Assembly: GCA_964480735.1 (NCBI GenBank)
Contig: CAYZQS010000001.1
Coordinates: 1 to 64,000, forward strand
Direction: 5' to 3'
DNA length: 64,000 nucleotides
Source: UBA5972 sp964480735
GTDB lineage: Bacteria > Pseudomonadota > Alphaproteobacteria > Rhodobacterales > Rhodobacteraceae
In this document: positions 52,051 to 60,946 of the stretch, in pieces
Position numbering within the stretch: the first letter of the stretch is position 1
Layout: each line of letters starts with the position of its first letter
The notes under the pieces: generated by a model
Told to the model about the DNA's origin: nothing
The model's input: the letters and a program-made list of their open reading frames with translations, nothing else
The model's database searches: none
Position numbers and translations under genes: made by a program

Positions 52051-54864
52051 TTACTCCTTATTATGCGTCAGCGCGTCGCTGATCAGTGCTTCTTGCTGCA
52101 CTTTGTGCTGGCTGGCCAGACCGGTGGCCGGAGACGCCGCCCCGCCGCGTCCCGCATATATTGGCCGCGGGTGTTTCGCGCCGATGCGCCCCAGCACCCA
52201 TTCAATGTTGGGTTCAATGAACGTCCAGGCCCCCTGATTTTTCGGTTCTTCCTGACACCAGACAACCTCTGCCTGCTTGAACCGCCCCAGTTCCTTTGAC
52301 ACCGCAATCGCCGGGAAGGGATAAAACTGTTCCAGCCGCATCAGATAAATATCGTCAATCCCGCGCGCGTCCCGTTCCGCCAGCAGATCNNNNNNNNNNN
52401 NNNNNNNNNNNNNNNNNNNNNNNNNNNNNNNNNNNNNNNNNNNNNNNNNNNNNNNNNNNNNNNNNNNNNNNNNNNNNNNNNNNNNNNNNGACGGCGTGGT
52501 GCAGTTGGCAACGATCCAGTTGTCTTCTGCCGAGTTTTGCAAATAGCGTTCCAGCCGGGCCGACGAATGTTCCGGTCCCTGCCCTTCAAAGCCGTGCGGC
52601 AGCAACATCACAAGGCCTGACATGCGCAGCCATTTACGCTCTCCCGAGCTGATGAACTGGTCAATCATGATCTGCGCCCCGTTGGCAAAATCGCCGAACT
52701 GCGCCTCCCAAAGGGTCAGGGTATTGGGTTCTGCAAGCGAATAGCCGTATTCAAACCCCAGCACCGCATATTCGGACAGCATGCTGTCGATCACTTCGTA
52801 ATGCGCCTGCCCCTCTTTGATGTGGTTCAGCGGCAGATAGCGTTCTTCGGTCTTCTGGTCGATAAACCCGGAATGACGCTGCGAGAACGTGCCGCGCGTG
52901 CAATCCTGTCCTGACAGGCGCACCGGATACCCCTCCAGCAGCAACGAGCCAAACGCCAGTGCCTCGGCGGTGGCCCAGTCTATGCCTTCGCCCGATGTCA
53001 TCATTTTCGCCTTTGCGTCCAGCAGGCGGCCAACAGTTTTATGGGCATTAAACCCGTCCGGCACCCGGGTCAGCGCATTGCCGATCTCTACCAGACGCGC
53101 CTTGTCAACTGCTGTGGCACCACGCTGATAATCGCCGTCCAGCTTGTCCAGATGCGACCACTTGCCGTCCAGCCAATCGGCCTTGTTCGGGCGATAGCTT
53201 TTGCCAACCTCAAATTCCTCGTTCAGATGCGCCTGAAATGCCGTTTTCATGTCCTCGATCTCGCCCTCGGGAAACAGCCCGGCGGCCACCAGCCGGTCAC
53301 CATAAAGCTGCAGCGTGCTTTTCTGGGTTTTGATTTTCTTGTACATCTGCGGCTGGGTGAACATCGGCTCGTCACCCTCGTTATGGCCAAAGCGGCGGTA
53401 ACAGAAAATATCCAGCACCACGTCCATATGGAATATCTGCCGAAATTCTGTGGCCACTTTGGCAGCGTGCACCACGGCCTCTGGATCATCCCCGTTCACG
53501 TGAAAAATCGGTGCTTCCACCATCAGGGCGATGTCGGTTGGGTAGGGCGAGGAGCGCGAGTTATGCGGTGACGTGGTAAAGCCGATCTGGTTGTTGACGA
53601 TGATGTGAATGGTACCGCCGGTGCGGTGACCGCGAAGACCCGACAGACCAAAACATTCTGATATTACCCCCTGCCCGGCAAAGGCCGCATCACCGTGCAG
53701 CAGGATCGGTAAAACTTTGCTGCGTTCCAAATCGTTCAACTGGGTCTGTTTAGCACGGGCCTTGCCCAGAACCACGGGATTAACCGCCTCCAGATGCGAC
53801 GGATTGGCGGTGAGGGACAGGTGCACCTTGTTGCCGTCAAATTCGCGGTCTGACGACACTCCAAGGTGATATTTTACGTCGCCTGAGCCTTCCACATCGG
53901 TCGGTTTGAAACTGCCGCCCTGAAATTCGTTGAAGATGGCGCGGTAGGGTTTTTCCATCACATTGGCCAGCACCGACAGCCGCCCCCGGTGCGGCATGCC
54001 TAAAATGATCTGCTCTACCCCCATAGCCCCACCGCGCTTGATAATCTGCTCCATCGCCGGGATCAGGCTTTCGCCGCCGTCCAGACCAAAACGCTTGGTG
54101 CCGACATATTTGACACCCAGGAACTTTTCGAAACCCTCGGCCTGCACCAGTTTATTCAAAATGGCCTTGCGCCCTGCGCGGGTAAATTTGATTTCTTCGC
54201 CAAAGCCCTCGATCCGTTGTTTCAGCCAGGCCTTCTGGTCGGGGTCGGAAATATGCATGTACTGCATGGCAAAGGTGCCGCAATAGGTGCTTTTTAGCAC
54301 ACCAATCAGCTGGCGCAGGCTGGCCATTTCCAGATTAAGAACATGGTCGATATAGATCGGGCGGTCCATGTCCGCTTCGGTAAAGCCATAGGTGGCGGGG
54401 TTCAGTTCCGGCATCGGCTTTGGCGGGTTCAGGCCCAGCGGGTCAAGATCAGCCGCCAGATGGCCGCGACCGCGGTAAGCAGATATCATCTTGCGCACCC
54501 GCACCGTATCCACCACCGCCTGACGCAGATCTTTGTCGGAAACCCGCGCACCCACCTCGGCGGCTTTGGCTTTCAGGGTTTTTTCGATCTTGACCGGATC
54601 ATCGGCCCACTGCCCGTCCATCGCGGCGATCAGATCACCGTTGGGGGCCGGTGGCCAGTCGGTGCGGGCCCAAGACGGGCCTTGCGCCTCTTTTTTCATA
54701 TCCTGATCGGTGTCGTTGAAACTGGCGAAATAGGCGGCCCAGACCTCGTCCACCGAGGCCGGATCATCCGCAAACCGCGCCTGCATTTGTTCAAGATAAA
54801 CGGCGTTGATGCCTTGCAGGTGCGACGTCGATTGAAAGTCCTGGTTGGTTGGTTGGTCGGTCAT
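52051..54864 (-). CDS. sucA: 2-oxoglutarate dehydrogenase E1 component, interrupted by a gap
   Basis: A thiamine-diphosphate enzyme that decarboxylates 2-oxoglutarate and succinylates E2. Recognised: N-terminal NAVYLEQMQARFADDPASVDEVWAAYF, GMPHRGRLSVLANV, ThDP/Mg site HGDAAFAGQG and IVNNQIGFTT, CYRRFGHNEGDEP, and the C-terminal IYLMRLEQFYPFP and NQGAWTFIEP. The N run at 52390-52489 sits between NWIVANCTTP and DLLAERDARG. Family members have about 75-90 residues there, so the 100 N understate the missing part. It starts at ATG 54864 after a strong hairpin downstream of sucD. Confidence 0.95.
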   Translation of the reverse strand: MTDQPTNQDFQSTSHLQGINAVYLEQMQARFADDPASVDEVWAAYFASFNDTDQDMKKEAQGPSWARTDWPPAPNGDLIAAMDGQWADDPVKIEKTLKAKAAEVGARVSDKDLRQAVVDTVRVRKMISAYRGRGHLAADLDPLGLNPPKPMPELNPATYGFTEADMDRPIYIDHVLNLEMASLRQLIGVLKSTYCGTFAMQYMHISDPDQKAWLKQRIEGFGEEIKFTRAGRKAILNKLVQAEGFEKFLGVKYVGTKRFGLDGGESLIPAMEQIIKRGGAMGVEQIILGMPHRGRLSVLANVMEKPYRAIFNEFQGGSFKPTDVEGSGDVKYHLGVSSDREFDGNKVHLSLTANPSHLEAVNPVVLGKARAKQTQLNDLERSKVLPILLHGDAAFAGQGVISECFGLSGLRGHRTGGTIHIIVNNQIGFTTSPHNSRSSPYPTDIALMVEAPIFHVNGDDPEAVVHAAKVATEFRQIFHMDVVLDIFCYRRFGHNEGDEPMFTQPQMYKKIKTQKSTLQLYGDRLVAAGLFPEGEIEDMKTAFQAHLNEEFEVGKSYRPNKADWLDGKWSHLDKLDGDYQRGATAVDKARLVEIGNALTRVPDGFNAHKTVGRLLDAKAKMMTSGEGIDWATAEALAFGSLLLEGYPVRLSGQDCTRGTFSQRHSGFIDQKTEERYLPLNHIKEGQAHYEVIDSMLSEYAVLGFEYGYSLAEPNTLTLWEAQFGDFANGAQIMIDQFISSGERKWLRMSGLVMLLPHGFEGQGPEHSSARLERYLQNSAEDNWIVANCTTPXXXXXXXXXXXXXXXXXXXXXXXXXXXXXXXXXXDLLAERDARGIDDIYLMRLEQFYPFPAIAVSKELGRFKQAEVVWCQEEPKNQGAWTFIEPNIEWVLGRIGAKHPRPIYAGRGGAASPATGLASQHKVQQEALISDALTHNKE
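52390..52489. other. Scaffold gap within sucA with real missing sequence
   Basis: There is no repeated flank. Compared with the E1 family, roughly 225-270 bases are missing. The open frame across the Ns is accidental. Confidence 0.75.
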
Positions 54865-54950
54865 GATAATTCCGGGCCAAACGGCCCGCTCCGTTTTAAA
54901 GTGTTTTGGTCGAACCCATCACATCAACCGTTTCGTCCGGTGGATACACC

Positions 54951-55011
54951 GGGCAGCGCCCGACCCGCCCCACGGCGGGCGCTTCGCACCCACCCGGGTC
55001 AGGCGCTGCCC
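54951..55011. repeat. Strong GC-rich inverted repeat between sucD and sucA
   Basis: Arms of 17 bases, 54951-54967 (GGGCAGCGCCCGACCCG) and 54995-55011, match at 16 of 17 positions around a 27-base loop that itself contains GCCC/GGGC pairing. There is no long T run, so it is more likely an mRNA processing or stabilising hairpin, or a partial terminator setting sucCD against sucAB levels. Similar GGGCAGCGCC sequences are frequent in Rhodobacterales as I recall. Confidence 0.6.
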
Positions 55012-55041
55012 TCTGTTTTATGATGCATTTAATTTGCAAAA

Positions 55042-55923
55042 CTAACCTATCGCCTCCAGCACCGCCTGCCCCAGCTGGGCCGGGCTTTCGGTCACGACTA
55101 TTCCGGCGGCGCGCATGGCTTCGATCTTGTCCTCGGCCCCGCCCTTGCCACCGGCAACAATCGCGCCTGCATGGCCCATGCGGCGGCCCGGCGGTGCGGT
55201 GCGCCCGGCGATAAATCCGGCAATCGGTTTGGATCGGCCCTTTTTCGCCTCATCGATGATAAACTGTGCGGCTTCTTCTTCGGCGGAGCCGCCTATCTCA
55301 CCAATCATGATGATGCTTTGGGTCTCATCATCCCCCAGCAATAATTCCAGCGCATCAATATGTTCGGTACCCTTGATCGGGTCCCCACCGATGCCGATGC
55401 AGGTGGATTGGCCAAGCCCGATGGCGGTGGTTTGGCCCACGGCCTCATAGGTCAGCGTGCCGGAACGCGAGATCACCCCGACTGAGCCGCGTTTGTGGAT
55501 ATGCCCCGGCATGATGCCAATCTTGCAGGCCTCCGGTGTGATGATGCCCGGACAGTTGGGGCCGATCAGGCAGGAGGCAGAACCATCAAGCGCGCGCTTC
55601 ACCTTCATCATATCCAAAACCGGAATACCCTCGGTGATACAGACGATCAGCGCCATCTCAGCATCAATGGCTTCCAAAATAGCGTCTGCGGCGAAGGGTG
55701 GCGGCACATAAATCGCGGTGGCGTTGGCGCCGGTGGTTTCGCAGGCCTCGGCCACGGTGTTAAAAATCGGCAAACCAATGTGGCTTTGCCCGCCCTTGCC
55801 CGGCGTCACCCCGCCAACCATCCTGGTGCCATATTCTATCGCCTGCTGGCTGTGGAACGTGCCTTGTGACCCGGTGAGCCCCTGACAGATAACTTTGGTG
55901 TTTTCGTTAACGAGTACGGCCAT
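55042..55923 (-). CDS. sucD: Succinyl-CoA ligase alpha subunit
   Basis: A 293-residue subunit that binds CoA and carries the phosphohistidine. It has CoA-binding GLTGSQGTFHSQQAIEYGTRMVGG, GPNCPGIITP, SRSGTLTYEA and the active-site loop RMGHAGAIVAGGKGGAEDK with the phosphorylated His. Length is normal. It follows sucC after an interval holding a gap, and precedes sucA by 177 bp with a large hairpin between them. Confidence 0.96.
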   Translation of the reverse strand: MAVLVNENTKVICQGLTGSQGTFHSQQAIEYGTRMVGGVTPGKGGQSHIGLPIFNTVAEACETTGANATAIYVPPPFAADAILEAIDAEMALIVCITEGIPVLDMMKVKRALDGSASCLIGPNCPGIITPEACKIGIMPGHIHKRGSVGVISRSGTLTYEAVGQTTAIGLGQSTCIGIGGDPIKGTEHIDALELLLGDDETQSIIMIGEIGGSAEEEAAQFIIDEAKKGRSKPIAGFIAGRTAPPGRRMGHAGAIVAGGKGGAEDKIEAMRAAGIVVTESPAQLGQAVLEAIG

Positions 55924-55941
55924 GATTAGGTTCCTGATTGT

Positions 55942-55958
55942 GTATCATGTGGTGATAC
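55942..55958. promoter_or_regulatory. Short inverted repeat just upstream of sucD
   Basis: GTATCA and TGATAC (6-base arms, 5-base spacer) lie 19 bp before the sucD start. It could be a regulator site or a hairpin in the sucC-sucD leader. The neighbouring N run prevents judging the context. Confidence 0.3.
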
Positions 55959-55963
55959 GAAAT

Positions 55964-56063
55964 NNNNNNNNNNNNNNNNNNNNNNNNNNNNNNNNNNNNN
56001 NNNNNNNNNNNNNNNNNNNNNNNNNNNNNNNNNNNNNNNNNNNNNNNNNNNNNNNNNNNNNNN
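55964..56063. other. Scaffold gap between sucD and sucC
   Basis: The flanks are not duplicated. The true length is unknown and a small gene could be hidden: on the minus strand an ATG at 56140, just after sucC, opens a frame (MLLLPQMSPRTGG) that runs into the Ns. Confidence 0.6.
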
Positions 56064-56143
56064 GGCCGGATTTGGCGGGGGAGGCGGCCTAGGCCGACTG
56101 CGCCACCTGTTCTTGGTGACATTTGCGGCAGCAAAAGCATCCC

Positions 56144-57337
56144 CTACCCCTTCACCGCCTTAACAATCTTCTCCGCCGCATCGCCCAGATCATCCGCCGC
56201 GATTACGTCCACGTCGCTTTCGTTCAGGATTTTCTTACCCAGTTCCACGTTGGTGCCCTCAAGACGCACCACCAGTGGCATGGAGAGCCCCACTTCTTTT
56301 ACCGCCGCCACCACGCCCTCTGCAATCACGTCACAGCGCATGATACCGCCGAAGATGTTCACCAGAATGCCTTTGACGCGCGGATCAGACGTGATGATCT
56401 TGAACGCCTCGGTTACTTTTTCTTTGGTCGCACCGCCGCCCACGTCCAGAAAATTTGCCGGCTCTGACCCATACAGCTTTATGATATCCATCGTCGCCAT
56501 CGCCAGCCCCGCGCCGTTGACCATACAGCCGATTTCGCCGTCCAGCGTGATGTAATTCAGATCGTGCTTTGATGCGGCCAGCTCTTTTGGGTCTTCCTCG
56601 GTCTCGTCCCGCAGGGCCATAATATCGGGGTGGCGGTACAGCGCGTTACCGTCAAACCCCATCTTGGCGTCCAGACACTTCAGATCGCCCTTGTCCGTGA
56701 CGATCAGCGGATTGATCTCCAGCATCTCCATGTCGTTTTCAAGGAACATGCCGTACAATGTGTTTACAAGACGAACGCATTGCTTGACCTGCCCGCCCTT
56801 TAGCCCCAGCGCAAAGGCAATCCGGCGACCGTGGAATGCTGACAGTCCGGACGCCGGATCAATGGCAAAGCTCAGGATTTTACCTGGTGTGTTGGCGGCC
56901 ACCTCTTCGATGTCCATGCCGCCCTCGGTCGAGCAAACAAACGCAATGCGCGAGGTTTGTCGATCCACCAGAATGGCCAGATACAGTTCGGTTTCAATAC
57001 CCGCGCCGTCTTCGATATAAACCCGGTTCACCTGTTTGCCCGCCGGTCCGGTTTGATGGGTGACCAACGTGCGGCCCAGCATTTTTTCAGCTTCTGCCGC
57101 CGCTTCGGATACGGATTTGGCCAGCCGCACGCCACCGGCGTCCCCGGCTTCGGCCTCTTTAAACCGTCCCTTGCCACGTCCGCCCGCATGGATTTGCGCT
57201 TTGACCACCCACAGCGGGCCGTCCAGATCACCGGCCTGGGTTTTTGCGTCTTCGGCCTTCAACACGACGCGGCCGTCCGAAACCGGCGCACCGTAGTCTT
57301 TCAGCAGACCTTTGGCCTGGTATTCGTGGATGTTCAT
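56144..57337 (-). CDS. sucC: Succinyl-CoA ligase (ADP-forming) beta subunit
   Basis: A 397-residue subunit with ATP-grasp fold: MNIHEYQAKGLLKDYGAPVSDG at the start (ATG 57337, with GGGAG 7 or so bases upstream; earlier in-frame codons are not conserved), KAQIHAGGRGKGRFKEA, LEINPLIVTDKGDLKCLDAKM, and NGAGLAMATMDIIKLYG with FLDVGGGA. It makes ATP or GTP from succinyl-CoA. It is the first suc gene after mdh; two TGTGATCACA palindromes lie about 105-140 bases upstream of its start. Confidence 0.96.
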   Translation of the reverse strand: MNIHEYQAKGLLKDYGAPVSDGRVVLKAEDAKTQAGDLDGPLWVVKAQIHAGGRGKGRFKEAEAGDAGGVRLAKSVSEAAAEAEKMLGRTLVTHQTGPAGKQVNRVYIEDGAGIETELYLAILVDRQTSRIAFVCSTEGGMDIEEVAANTPGKILSFAIDPASGLSAFHGRRIAFALGLKGGQVKQCVRLVNTLYGMFLENDMEMLEINPLIVTDKGDLKCLDAKMGFDGNALYRHPDIMALRDETEEDPKELAASKHDLNYITLDGEIGCMVNGAGLAMATMDIIKLYGSEPANFLDVGGGATKEKVTEAFKIITSDPRVKGILVNIFGGIMRCDVIAEGVVAAVKEVGLSMPLVVRLEGTNVELGKKILNESDVDVIAADDLGDAAEKIVKAVKG

Positions 57338-57440
57338 GTGCGCTCCCGCCTGCCGCCAAAGTTGCGACAAGCTGGCACAGTCAGAACGGCGGCAAAAGCG
57401 AAAACCGTGTGGATTTGGCTAAATCACGAGAATATGCTAC

Positions 57441-57476
57441 ATCTGTGATCACATGAAAAATTATGTGATCACAGAT
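57441..57476. promoter_or_regulatory. Double palindromic operator upstream of sucC
   Basis: ATCTGTGATCACAT (57441-57454) and its exact reverse complement (57463-57476) are separated by 8 A/T bases. Each arm is itself a TGTGATCACA palindrome, with centres 20 bp apart, two helical turns. The same 10-mer lies before the GntR gene at 46875-46884. It sits in the 166-bp mdh-sucC interval and probably controls a sucC promoter. Confidence 0.7.
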
Positions 57477-57503
57477 TTGTAAAGTGAAGTAAAATCGTGC
57501 GGT

Positions 57504-58466
<963 letters not shown>

Positions 58467-58622
58467 GTGATCCCCCGTTTGAATTTCAGTAAGGCGTTGG
58501 GCTAGCCTGTCATAACATAAACCGCAAGGTCAATTGGCGGCTTTGGCGCACCTTACCAATTGGCAGTGCCATATGCCCTGCGGCACAGCTGTCTGCTTCA
58601 ATTTAAGGGCATTTTGCCAAAA

Positions 58623-58648
58623 AAATACGCCGTTTTACCGGCGTATTT
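58623..58648 (-). terminator. Intrinsic terminator of the small secreted-protein gene
   Basis: A perfect 10-bp stem, AAATACGCCG / CGGCGTATTT, with a 6-base loop, followed on the minus strand by a run of T (TATTTTTTTGG). It lies 44 bp after the stop of the gene at 58693-59007 and would isolate it from mdh. Confidence 0.8.
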
Positions 58649-58692
58649 AACGGCACAGGTCTTGGTCTGAGCCTGATTGTCAGAACAATCGC

Positions 58693-59007
58693 CTAGGCGT
58701 CGTTGCCCGGCGCCACCGCCTTGTCGGCAACCTGTTCCCAGCTTTGACCGGATGCGATCAGGCAGGACATGCCGTTTGGCAAAGTCACCAGAATAGTCCA
58801 GGTACCGGTGTCCAAGGAGGCAAACACTTCCACAACACCGTTGTTGTTGCCCAGTCCCATGCTTTGACGGGTCTCGCCGTATTTGTTTTGCAGGCGCTCC
58901 ACAACCTGATCACGCTGGGCACAAGACGCGGTTTGTGCGGAAACGTTTTGTGTGGCCCAGATGACCCCGCCCAATCCCAGTGAAAGGGCAAACAGAATAT
59001 TTTTCAT
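58693..59007 (-). CDS. Small periplasmic hypothetical protein
   Basis: A 104-residue protein with a signal peptide (MKNILFALSLGLGGVIWATQ to VSAQ, cleavage near 25). The mature domain has two Cys (SCAQRD, MSCLIASG) likely to form a disulfide, and the pattern VVERLQNKYGETRQSMGL, then VVEVFASLDTGTWTILVTLPNG. Similar small proteins occur beside mdh in related genomes as I recall; no function is known. It has its own terminator. Confidence 0.75.
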   Translation of the reverse strand: MKNILFALSLGLGGVIWATQNVSAQTASCAQRDQVVERLQNKYGETRQSMGLGNNNGVVEVFASLDTGTWTILVTLPNGMSCLIASGQSWEQVADKAVAPGNDA

Positions 59008-59345
59008 CGCGTATACCTTTGTCGTAAGGAATACCGTGCCAGCCCAAGCTGCCGGACGTTGACAGCACCACGGCCCCCAAGAATTTTTGTTAACCAGATG
59101 CCCGTGCCCCTGTCGATATTCCGGCGGCTGACCGGAACAGCTCCTTTAGGTCTGGTTCGAGTGTTCAGCCTGCCGGAAACGGGTGAAATATCCGGTAAAT
59201 TTGCCGAACGCGAAAACAGAATAACACGCAACGTTTGACTAAAATTAAACCAAGACGTCTTTGGGCCACAGCGCCCGCAGCGGCGCTTGCATCTTTTTGG
59301 CGGCTGTGATCCCTTGGCAAGGCGTCCGTTTCACAAGAGGATCAG
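59008..59345. other. 338-bp intergenic region between divergent genes
   Basis: No gene is seen. It holds divergent promoters for the small secreted protein and the malyl-CoA thioesterase-like gene. AGAGGA about 8 bases before ATG 59346 is the ribosome-binding site of the latter. I noted one half-site-like TGTGATCC at about 59305 but no full palindrome. Confidence 0.4.
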
Positions 59346-60233
59346 ATGAGTAAAACAGCCCGGCCTTTCCGCTCGTTATTATACATTCCAGGATCAAAGA
59401 AACGGGCGCTGGAAAAGGCGCAGACGCTGCCCGCTGACGGCATTATTTTTGACCTGGAAGATGCTGTTGGCGTGGATGAAAAAGACAGCGCCCGCCAGCA
59501 GGTGGCGGATGTTTTGACAAACTTTGACTTTGGCAACCGCTCGTTGATGGTTCGCGTCAACGGCTTTGAAACAAATTGGATCAACGACGATCTGGACATC
59601 ATTTGCGCAGCCGCGCCAGCCGCGATTTTGCTGCCCAAGGTCAGGTGGGGCGCAGATATTGTTCGGCTGTCCGAATATCTGGATGCCAATCCGAACACCG
59701 CTGAAACCCGTATCTGGGCGATGATGGAAAGCCCGCTTAGCGTTTTAAACGCCCAGGAAATTGCCGCGTCCTCGCCGCGTCTGCAGGGTATGGTGCTGGG
59801 CACGAATGATCTGATCAAAGACCTGAATGCCCGCCACACGGCTAGCCGCGCGCCGGTTCACACATCAATGGAAATATGTCTGCTGGCCGCACGGGCCTAT
59901 GGCCTGATCTGCATCAACGGCGTTTACAACGCCTTTCGCGACGGCGACGGGTTGCGCCGCATGTGCCAGCAGGACCGCGATATGGGCTATGACGGTAAAT
60001 CCCTGATTCATCCGTCACAGATAGAGATCGCCAACGAGATTTTCGCACCGTCAAAGGATGATCTTGAACTGGCCAAAAGACAGATCGCGGCATTTGAACA
60101 GGCCCGCAGTCAGGGGCAGGGTATTGCGGTTCTGGACGGCAGCATCGTTGAATACCTGCATATTGTGGCCGCCAAATCCCTGCTGGCAAAAGCAGAGGCT
60201 ATTGTTGACCTTAACAGCGACGGGATCACCTGA
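59346..60233 (+). CDS. mcl2: HpcH/HpaI (CitE-like) family, probable (3S)-malyl-CoA thioesterase
   Basis: A 295-residue CitE-like TIM-barrel protein: SLLYIPGSKKRALEKAQTLPADGIIFDLEDAV, VRVNG, ILLPKVRW, IWAMMESPLSVLNAQEIA (with Glu), VLGTNDLIKDLNA and GYDGKSLIHPSQIEIANEIF. The length and the position beside mdh and suc match Mcl2 of Rhodobacter sphaeroides, which hydrolyses (3S)-malyl-CoA to malate in the ethylmalonyl-CoA pathway. The lyase Mcl1 is the main alternative, but it is somewhat longer. Its stop shares a base with the next ATG (TGATG). Confidence 0.8.
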   Translation: MSKTARPFRSLLYIPGSKKRALEKAQTLPADGIIFDLEDAVGVDEKDSARQQVADVLTNFDFGNRSLMVRVNGFETNWINDDLDIICAAAPAAILLPKVRWGADIVRLSEYLDANPNTAETRIWAMMESPLSVLNAQEIAASSPRLQGMVLGTNDLIKDLNARHTASRAPVHTSMEICLLAARAYGLICINGVYNAFRDGDGLRRMCQQDRDMGYDGKSLIHPSQIEIANEIFAPSKDDLELAKRQIAAFEQARSQGQGIAVLDGSIVEYLHIVAAKSLLAKAEAIVDLNSDGIT

Positions 60234-60841
60234 TGGCCTGGATCAAAACCGTTCCCTATCAAGCCGCCACCGGCAGGCTGCTGGCGCTTTACAACCGCAT
60301 CAAAGGCCCCAACGACAACGTTGACAACATCATGATGGCGCATTCCTTGCGCCCGCATACGATGGAAGGGCATATGGCAATCTATAAAAACGTGCTGCAC
60401 CACTCTGGCAACAGCGTGCCCAAATGGTTTTTGGAAACCATCGGCGTTTGGGTCAGTTCGCTGAACGATTGCGCCTATTGTGTGGACCATCATTTTGCCG
60501 GCCTGTCCCGTCTGCTGGATGATCCAGAACGTGCGGCCTCCCTGCGCCGTGCAATTGCGGCGGGCAATATTTCCGATGCGCCGTTAACAGACAGCGAAAA
60601 ACTGGCGATGGACTACGCGAAGCACCTGACCCTGCATCCGGGTCAGGTGAACGAACAGACAGTTAAAGCGTTGATTGTGGCGGGATATACGGACGGCGAG
60701 GTGCTGGAGATCAATCAGGTTACCGCATATTTTAACTATGCCAACCGCACGGTTCTTGGACTGGGCTGCAGAACGAAAGGTGACATTATCGGCCTGTCAC
60801 CCAATGATTCAAACAATCCTGACGACTGGACGCACAGCTAG
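60233..60841 (+). CDS. AhpD-like (carboxymuconolactone decarboxylase-fold) peroxidase-related protein
   Basis: A 202-residue protein with the AhpD-type redox site NDCAYCVDHH (Cys80, Cys83, His87) and helical CMD-fold surroundings (SVPKWFLETIGVWVSSLN, LTDSEKLAMDYAKHLTLHPGQV, LEINQVTAYFNYANR). It belongs to the uncharacterised peroxidase-related group. It is coupled to the mcl2-like gene by the TGATG junction. Its last codons (His-Ser-stop) lie within the terminal stem of repeat copy B, which supplies the TAG. Confidence 0.87.
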   Translation: MAWIKTVPYQAATGRLLALYNRIKGPNDNVDNIMMAHSLRPHTMEGHMAIYKNVLHHSGNSVPKWFLETIGVWVSSLNDCAYCVDHHFAGLSRLLDDPERAASLRRAIAAGNISDAPLTDSEKLAMDYAKHLTLHPGQVNEQTVKALIVAGYTDGEVLEINQVTAYFNYANRTVLGLGCRTKGDIIGLSPNDSNNPDDWTHS

Positions 60842-60927
60842 AGCCGCGTCCATTTTATCGCAAACATCCGAGCGGCTCTAGCTTTTTGATCTTGCGCGCA
60901 ATTTATTCCGAAAACCGGTGCCCACTT
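60837..60927 (-). repeat. 91-bp palindromic intergenic repeat, copy B
   Basis: The reverse complement is about 90% identical to 31664-31754. The stem arms here are GCTAGAGCCGC (60837-60847) and GCGGCTCTAGC (60872-60882); relative to copy A an A-T pair has become C-G, keeping the pairing. The CCGAAAACCGGTGCCCACTT end points toward the APH-like gene. It lies between two convergent stops. Confidence 0.85.
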
Positions 60928-60946
60928 TTCGGATTGCGCTCTGCCT

